A stretch of DNA of 64,000 nt. Source: Bacillus gaemokensis. Lineage in GTDB: Bacteria > Bacillota > Bacilli > Bacillales > Bacillaceae_G. Position numbers and translations under genes: made by a program. Location: positions 166,970 to 230,969 of the forward strand of contig NZ_LTAQ01000023.1 in the NCBI RefSeq assembly GCF_001590835.1, in the 5' to 3' direction. Each line of letters begins with the position of its first letter. Position 1 is the stretch's first letter. This document shows positions 61,101-64,000 of the stretch, one piece after another. The notes below the pieces were generated by a model. The model saw only the letters and a program-made list of their open reading frames with translations, ran no database searches and was not told the origin of the DNA.

Positions 61101-64000
61101 AAGTTCCAAGAGGAACTCCGCTGTTCCATAGCTTGTATGTGTTCGAAAACTACCCGGTGAAAGAGGAGTCTACAGGAGATCTAGAAATTGGTGGTTTGGA
61201 AGGAGTAGAGCAAACTCATTATCCATTAGGATTGACGGTTGTTCCAAAAAGCCAGGTGTTGTTAAAGTTGAAGTATGATCGTAGCAAGTTTAATGGCCTC
61301 ACCATTGAACGGATGCTGGGTCATTTAAGTCAGGTGTTAAAGCAAATGATCGAGAACGTTGATCAAACTCTGTCGGAGCTGGTGTATGTTACGGAAATGG
61401 AGCAGAAACAACTACTGGAAGAATGGAATGATAACGCAGCAGCGTATCCACGTGAGAGTGTGATCCACAAACTGTTTGAAGATCAAGTGGATCGTACACC
61501 TGATGCGGTGGCAGTGGTGGATGAAAATCAGCAGTTAACGTATCGAGAGCTGAATGAGAAAGCAAACCAATTGGCCCATTATCTTCAGAAATGTGGGATT
61601 GGGACCGAGTCATTGGTCGGGCTTTGTTTCCAACGTTCAGTTGAGATGATTGTCGGTCTCATGGGAATCTTGAAAGCTGGATCAGCCTATGTTCCGTTGG
61701 ATCCATCGTATCCAGAAAGTCACCTACGATATATTCTGGAGGACACAGGAATTCAAATATTGGTTACGAACGAAGTATCACAAGGTTGGATACCTGAAGA
61801 AGTTAAAACAGTTTGTTTGGAACGGGATCAAGCAATGATTTCGCAAGAAAACACCCTTTCACCAATATGTAAAGTGACAGGAGAAAACTTGGCGTATGTT
61901 ATCTACACTTCAGGTTCGACCGGGAATCCAAAAGGGGTTTTGGTGCAGCATCATTCGGTATTAAATCTATCCTATGGTTTACAGAAAGAGGTTTTTTCAC
62001 ATCGGACACCTGTTAACATGCGCGTTGGTCTAAATGCCTCAATCGCCTTTGATTCATCCGTTAAACAATTACAAATGCTTTTGTATGGTTCTAGTTTGTA
62101 TATTATTTCAAACGAAGTTCGCAGTGATCCTCAACAGTTTGTATCTTACATTCGGGAGAATAAGTTGGAAATGTTCGATATAACACCTTCACTACTCCAA
62201 TTACTCATAGATGAGGGGTTGTTAGAAACAAACGATAGTGTTCATGTTCCAAGCAAGGTACTGGTCGGTGGAGAAGCGATTATGCCATCACTGTGGGAAC
62301 AATTAGTAGAGGCCGACAAGGTCCATTTTTATAACGTGTATGGTCCTACAGAATGTACGGTTGATGCGACATGCTATCGCATCAAAAAAGATAGTGAGAG
62401 AGTAACCATTGGGCGTCCTTTGCCGAACGTTCAAGCCTATGTATTGGATGAGAATTTGTTACCTGTTCCAGTTGGTGTAACGGGTGAACTTTATATTGGC
62501 GGAGCAGGCCTAGCGAGAGGATACTTGAATCGTCCAGAGTTAACGTCCGAGCGTTTTATTCCTCATCCATTTAATGAAGGGGAACGGCTATACCGGACGG
62601 GAGATCTAGTCCGCTATTTAGCTGATGGCCATTTGGATTATCTGGGAAGAATCGATAATCAAGTGAAAATTCGAGGCTTCCGGATTGAGCTTGGAGAGAT
62701 TGAAGCGAATTTAGAAAGTCATCCATCGGTGAAAGAGGCAGTAGTCTTGATAAGAGAGGAACAACCAGGAGATCAGAGATTGGTTGCCTATGTGGTGGGT
62801 GAAGGAAGTATGTATGAATGGCGTGAGCATCTCAAGAGACAAGTACCGAATTATATGGTTCCTGCACACCTTATTAAGGTAGACGCGATTCCGCTTACGA
62901 CAAACGGGAAGGTTGATCGAAAGGCGCTGAATAGCTTAACGATTCAAAGAGATAGTACATTTTCTACACCAATCATCCCACGGGATGAAATTGAGTATCA
63001 GCTGATTAAAATTTGGCAGGATTTGCTACAAATAGAAGGTGTCCATGTAAATGATGACTTCTTCGAAAGAGGGGGGCACTCGCTTCTTGTAATCAAATTG
63101 ATTTCAAAAATCAGAGAGAAATTTGGAAAAGAGATTAGGGTGTCCGCACTGATTGAGAACCCGACAGTGGAAGGAATGGCTTGTCTGATCCGTGACAATT
63201 ATGGTGTGGAAAAATCGTTATCGGGCCTGGTTCCATTACAAGAATCAGAGAAAAGGCCTTTCTTCTGTATTCATCCGTTTATGGGGAATGTATTCTGTTA
63301 CATTCAGCTAGCAAGGTTACTCAAGGATCACTGCTCATTTTATGGGCTACAAAATCCTCTCGTAGAGAAAGAAGGAATGGACGGATTAACTTTGTCAGAA
63401 GTAGTTCAACTCTACATTGAGGAAATAAAGCACGTTCAGCCAGAGGGACCGTATCGTCTGGGAGGATGGTCGCTGGGCGGTGCCATCGCCTATGAAATCG
63501 CAACTATGTTACGGAATCAAGGAGAAGAAGTTGAGGTGTTGGTACTAATGGATACCAAGGTGCCTTCAGAACAGGATGACAAGACGGAGGATGAAATGCT
63601 ATCTTATATATTGGAGCATTTTATCCATTTAGAGCTAGTGGAGCAGGAAGAAGAGCTCGTTCATCAACAGGACTTGCTTGTTGAGCGATTAATTGTGGAA
63701 GGAGTGCTCCCGCCTGATGCAAATCTTACGAATTTGAAACAAATTATCAATGCTCATAGGAAGTGTCTGAATTTAATGGCAGAGCATGATTTAATACCAT
63801 ATTCTGGGGAAGTCCTTTACTTTAGTGCTGAGGAAGGTAAAGAATTGTTTGCGAATTGGAAGCCGTTATTACAGGGGAAAGTGAATAAGTATTCGGTGCC
63901 TGGGTCGCATGAGGAAATCGTCTTCTCCCCAGCAGTGGAAAAGATAGCTAAATATCTCGTAAATGAATTAGAAGGGGTAGAGGGAGCGTACCTTTCGTTA
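49127..64000 (+). CDS. krsC: Kurstakin synthetase C (modules 4-7, Ser-His-Gln-Gln, TE), 3' end cut by window
   Basis: At least 4958 codons remain open to the window edge. Order: C-A-T-C-A-T-C-A-T-E-C-A-T-TE. Module 4: C motif HHIISDA (His165), A from about 480 with T641SGSTGNPKG, pocket DVWHFSLVDK, the classic Ser code; carrier Ser1037. Module 5: HHIISDG (His1229), T1700SGSTGKPKG, pocket DSQFIGQVVK, partly like His; Ser2080. Module 6: His2272, T2747, pocket DSKDLGVVDK, close to the Gln/Glu codes; Ser3134 in GGDSI; E domain HHLAVDGVSW (His3318). Module 7: D-donor-type C (YPLSPLQEGMIFHTL; His3796), T4261, the same pocket; Ser4652. The thioesterase has Ser4782 in GGWSLGG and His4928 in GSHEE, and should close the lactone reported for kurstakin. 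A small in-gene change is FFDRGGHS in carrier 5. Confidence 0.92.
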   Translation, partial: MRSDLLAKLNSLSPEKRAWLQKQMQKKENKEELPLSYAQQRLWFMDRFNPNSSLYNIPTVWRLKGNWIPEALEKGLNRLIERHESLRTVFKEIGDQPVQHIVEFLPRKLPVEDYSHLPLEVKEKEIESLIAKEAQDPFDLMNGPLIRNQLVQLGNEEWLLLCTMHHIISDAWSIGILINELLAFYEEEMSGKPAGLSSLSIQYADFAKWQKQWLQGEVLDRQLTYWQEELSGELPILQLPVDRPRPVTQTYAGDTYGVTLPHKLLSALKDLSRREGSTLFMTLMAAYQSFLARYTGQKDILVGSPIANRNHKGVEGLIGFFVNTLVYRADLSGTPTFQEILSQVKKKALKAYEYQDIPFEKVVEAVQPERSTSHSPIFQTMFTLQNIKQERIELSGRSLEMIESNIAIAKFDLSLTTFEVEAGLFVSFEYNTDLFDSSTISRMAGHFENWLNEIVHHPDESFTELSMLSDTEQKLLLEEWNDTDVVYAHESMIHELFEQQVARTPEAVAVVYEGGQLTYQELNERANQLAHYLQKRGIGPESLVGICVERSPDMIIGLFGILKAGGAYVPLDPSYPEKRLRYILKNSQIQVLLTKEALQDWLPEGIQAICLDRDQAAISKESSLAPVSGVTANNLAYIIYTSGSTGNPKGVMIEHHSVINRLQWMQKNYPLSEQDTILQKTPFSFDVSVWELFWWSFVGARVCLLPPGGEKDPAMMEECIERYRVTTMHFVPSMLSTFLEYMEQSKVKKDVSSLCQVFTSGEALNTEQVRRFKGVFYDFQQTKLCNLYGPTEATVDVTYYDCDLEKEPVLIPIGRPIDNTKLYVLDQNQQVVPIGVAGELYLGGVGLARGYFNRPELTAERFIPHPFKEGEQLYRTGDLVRYLNDRNLEYIGRIDNQVKIRGFRIELGEVEAVLHDHSSVKEAVVLVREDHPGDKRLVAYVVGEGNTREWREHIKVQLPNYMVPAHFVEIEAMPLTPNGKIDRKALLALDIQSMSVNSATVSPRTPVEELVASVWSQVLGIENIGVQNSFFELGGHSLLATQVVSRLKEVFQVELPVRELFEYPTVEALAKRLDQLRKGDKKREIPPLIPMERGEVIPLSYAQQRLWFIDQFTPNSALYNMPMVCRLTGNWVLEALEKGWNQLIERHESLRTVFYEVDGHPVQRIQPYAFRSLSQMDLTMLSPEEREAEVKRLIQQETEVPFDLEEGPLIRTNILRVGEEEWVLLGTMHHIISDGWSMGVLLEEWIAFYEEATDGKVAELKPLSIQYADFAQWQKGWLKEEVLEQQLHYWQEELSGELPVLQLPMDRPRPAVQTHRGSTHTVLLSRSLRDKLNELSHQEGSTLFMTLLAAYQSFLSRYTGQEDILVGSPIANRNYREIEGLIGFFVNTLVYRADLSGTPTFQDILSQVRQKALKAYEYQDIPFEKIVEVVQPERSTSHSPIFQTMFILQNMKQELPLLSGKKIEMIESHSPIAKFDLSVMATETEEGLIFSFEYNQDLFDVTTIERMAGHFETWLHEVSHYPQKPLNRLEVLSEFERDLLLETWNDTAMEMSQEGLICDRFEDRVVREPDAIAVVDQMREWTYGELDAQANQLAHVLQRKGVVPESVVGVYLPRSAELMVSLLGILKAGGAYVVLDPLYPKSRLEYMIEDAGIKIVVTTAGQESLSEQVETVRLEEITDESTIAPKRQVKPEHLAYIVYTSGSTGKPKGVMVEYRSLMNMVSWHQAVYQITAQDRATQIAGIAFDSAVQEIWPYLTAGAALYLSTEELRINPEALRDWLIDSRITASFAPTPILERLLKLSWPEKTDLRFIITGGDQLTQYPSEYIPFAVINQYGPSENTVVTTDCYVSVGMTTGTPSIGRPIANTEVYVLDSHLQLVPVGVIGDLYIGGKSLARGYINRPELTEEKFIPHPFKSGERLYYTGDRASYLPDGNLQFHGRMDDQVKIRGFRIELGEVEATLQAHLSVKEAVVLVREDHSGDKRLVAYVVGEGSVHEWREHLQIHLPNYMVPAHFVEMAFLPLTPNGKLDLKALPVPDESPTENKVYPRTPMEELIASVWGQVLGVENIGVQDSFFDRGGHSLLATQVVSRLKEALQIELLVRELFEHSTVEALAKRLDQLLKGGRKREIPPLMPMELGELIPLSYAQQRLWFIDQFMPNSALYNMPIVCRLTGNWVHEALETGWNQLIERHESLRTVFHEVDGHPVQQIQPYAFRSLPQIDLTTLSREEQEREMEQWIQNEVEAPFDLEQGPLFRGKIVQIAEEEWILLCTMHHIISDGWSMEVLLQEWMAFYEEAVGGKAAELAPLPVQYADFAQWQREWLKEEILDHQLAYWKEELSGELPVLMLPMDRPRPAVQTHRGSTYTMLLSRSLRDKLNELSRQEGSTLFMTLMASYQSFLARYTGQSDILVGSPIANRNYREIEGLIGFFVNTLVYRADLSGTPTFQDILSQVRQKALKAYEYQDIPFEKIVEVVQPERSTSHSPIFQTMFTLQNTKQELPELHGRSVEAMESHVSIAKFDLSLSAAEVEEGLFLSFTYKTDLFDVVTIRRMAGHFENWLNEIVEHPDQSLMQLPMLSGLDQQLLEEWNDTEVVYSHEYMFHELFEKQAERSPDAIAVVYEEQKLTYQELNEKANQLARYLRKKGVGQESLVGLCIERSAQMVVGLMGILKAGGAYVPLDPEYPKERLQFILKDTKMKTLVTTEGSQVELWREVEAICLDRDQMLIAQESVLSPPSKVVGENAAYVIYTSGSTGNPKGVVIQHDALLNLSHALQSEIFSYDACNVRVGLNASIAFDSSIKQLQMLLYGGCLYVIPTEVRSDPSRFVSYIQENLLDVMDVTPSMLRLLIDGGLLEACDGAHVPSKVLVGGEAIEPSLWEQLVAADNVAFYNVYGPTECTVDTTYSYLRKDQRLSIGRPLPNVQVYVLNEHLQTVPIGTTGELYIGGSGLARGYLNRPELTSERFISHPFKEGERLYRTGDLVRYLPDGNLDYVGRVDNQVKIRGFRIELGEIEATLQEQPAVKEAVVMVREDQPGSKRLVAYVVGEGSKEEWREYLKAKLPSHMVPSYFVEMDELPLNINGKIDRKSLPVPDRQGIEEGYVAPRNEREQILATIWEHVLGTKPIGIHDNFFESGGDSILSIQIVSRAKQASLQLTPKQMFEHQTIAELAQVVKEEQGVQAEQGVVTGELILTPIQQRFFAQNHPNPHHWNQSMFFKTKERLDTVLLEKAVRTLLIHHDALRLRYECLSVGTWKQRNEGIEDQATLTVISLDEVPQAEWHQVIQTEIDTAQESIHLHAGPLMRMVYFDEGEKRGGRLFWVIHHLAVDGVSWRILLEDLQTAYNQAHQAQKIQLPAKSTSFKVWSEKLHHYAEAGIAQEVRDYWEQQSEQEVAMLPVDVTFEDSVNTGIEEITVVLDEKETRALLQEISSTHRVQINEVLLTALVQATAAWTGHLALTVDLEGHGREEIIEGVDLSRTVGWFTSIYPVHLNITGAHTPVAALKAVKEQVRQIPNKGVDYGILRYLNPAMHERFESQPTPSISFNYLGQFDQMFSEDAMFAPETGFTRLDHAPGSKRSHLIDVIGIVTDGKLHFTWVYNVGQFARSTIQSVAENMLYQLSGLIHSSDGESALTVSDFAIANLTSAELNKVLAKMNRGKDQSITDLYPLSPLQEGMIFHTLHDQGDEHVAPYMVQLSFLLKGKLDILTFEQAWKSVIQQHEIFRSAFVWNEIEEPLQVVYDHIPFKLNELDWRALSVEEKEEKRKAFMASDRKQAFHFDEAPLMRVTVIQEAEEEYQVVWTHHHILLDGWSLPLVFNELLTVYQKRMKGEVVNLPKSPPYKKYIQWLKEQDQEKAERFWREKFRGFTAPTLLGLESKEQDKGYTEKVAHLSEEQTRALRIWAKRNKLTLSTVIQGAWAYLMSRYSGENDIVFGVTSSGRPTEIIDVEHIVGPFITTSPTRIQLTDNLKVRDWLQKIQEEEIERRQYEYASLTEIQGWSEVPRGTPLFHSLYVFENYPVKEESTGDLEIGGLEGVEQTHYPLGLTVVPKSQVLLKLKYDRSKFNGLTIERMLGHLSQVLKQMIENVDQTLSELVYVTEMEQKQLLEEWNDNAAAYPRESVIHKLFEDQVDRTPDAVAVVDENQQLTYRELNEKANQLAHYLQKCGIGTESLVGLCFQRSVEMIVGLMGILKAGSAYVPLDPSYPESHLRYILEDTGIQILVTNEVSQGWIPEEVKTVCLERDQAMISQENTLSPICKVTGENLAYVIYTSGSTGNPKGVLVQHHSVLNLSYGLQKEVFSHRTPVNMRVGLNASIAFDSSVKQLQMLLYGSSLYIISNEVRSDPQQFVSYIRENKLEMFDITPSLLQLLIDEGLLETNDSVHVPSKVLVGGEAIMPSLWEQLVEADKVHFYNVYGPTECTVDATCYRIKKDSERVTIGRPLPNVQAYVLDENLLPVPVGVTGELYIGGAGLARGYLNRPELTSERFIPHPFNEGERLYRTGDLVRYLADGHLDYLGRIDNQVKIRGFRIELGEIEANLESHPSVKEAVVLIREEQPGDQRLVAYVVGEGSMYEWREHLKRQVPNYMVPAHLIKVDAIPLTTNGKVDRKALNSLTIQRDSTFSTPIIPRDEIEYQLIKIWQDLLQIEGVHVNDDFFERGGHSLLVIKLISKIREKFGKEIRVSALIENPTVEGMACLIRDNYGVEKSLSGLVPLQESEKRPFFCIHPFMGNVFCYIQLARLLKDHCSFYGLQNPLVEKEGMDGLTLSEVVQLYIEEIKHVQPEGPYRLGGWSLGGAIAYEIATMLRNQGEEVEVLVLMDTKVPSEQDDKTEDEMLSYILEHFIHLELVEQEEELVHQQDLLVERLIVEGVLPPDANLTNLKQIINAHRKCLNLMAEHDLIPYSGEVLYFSAEEGKELFANWKPLLQGKVNKYSVPGSHEEIVFSPAVEKIAKYLVNELEGVEGAYLSL

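Noticed and set aside
42660-64000. Many open frames of 60-140 codons on the opposite strand and in other frames inside the NRPS genes
   Set aside because: They overlap conserved NRPS domains in the main frame, recur at equivalent places in each module and have no ribosome binding sites; they are shadows.
36821-64000. The NRPS locus as an undescribed biosynthetic system
   Set aside because: Module order and pocket codes match the known kurstakin synthetase, so the system itself is described; only details such as stereochemistry and odd pockets seem open.
1-64000. CRISPR arrays, tRNA/rRNA genes, prophage modules
   Set aside because: No regularly spaced repeats, cloverleaf-like genes, rRNA sequence or phage structural genes were seen on reading both strands.

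Overview
The window looks like a chromosomal segment of a Bacillus cereus group bacterium (B. cereus / B. thuringiensis type). The evidence is AT-rich DNA with strong AGGAGG-type ribosome binding sites and several GTG/TTG starts, an IS231-like transposase remnant, three copies of an intergenic repeat resembling the bcr repeats of this group, and a lipopeptide synthetase locus whose predicted product matches kurstakin, a B. thuringiensis lipopeptide. No rRNA or tRNA gene, CRISPR array or intact mobile element was seen.

Region 1 (1-14.3 kb): a decayed IS231-type element, an MscS-type channel, a tyrosine-recombinase-fold protein with a degraded active site, a PC4/YdbC-like protein, a secreted SH3/M23 cell-wall hydrolase, CutC and a type I signal peptidase. 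Then comes a compact operon (7.9-13.5 kb): an IclR-type regulator, PxpB, PxpC, PxpA (ATP-dependent 5-oxoprolinase), a DUF969/DUF979 membrane pair and pyrrolidone-carboxylate peptidase. Together they would release pyroglutamate from peptides, probably move it across the membrane, and open it to glutamate. A sirtuin follows on its own promoter.

Region 2 (14.3-36 kb): a class B penicillin-binding protein; a CmcI-like protein; a SAM methyltransferase preceded by a tiny leader ORF and a hairpin that would hide its ribosome binding site; a HesB-fold protein; a lysine permease behind a complete lysine riboswitch with terminator and promoter; a TauE/SafE exporter; a VOC / phosphotransferase / phosphoesterase operon; and a divergent MocR regulator and EamA transporter with three copies of a shared operator box. 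An ornithine-cyclodeaminase-family enzyme sits with an MHS-type transporter. Two small genes here are each broken by one in-frame TAA. A Tn3 transposase scrap lies at about 35.3-35.5 kb, and a further small gene at 36.4-36.75 kb appears broken by two one-base deletions.

Region 3 (36.8-64 kb): an MFS exporter and three NRPS genes, tightly spaced. Domains read from the sequence are C-A-T-E / C-A-T-C-A-T / C-A-T-C-A-T-C-A-T-E-C-A-T-TE, seven modules in all. Binding-pocket residues match Thr, Ala and Ser well and Gln reasonably; module 2 (Gly) and module 5 (His) are compatible but are assigned mainly from the known kurstakin sequence Thr-Gly-Ala-Ser-His-Gln-Gln. The third NRPS gene runs off the right edge inside or just after its thioesterase. 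The locus is therefore known in outline. The least familiar candidates are the leader-peptide/anti-Shine-Dalgarno device before the methyltransferase and the predicted D-residues and recombination tracts in the NRPS.
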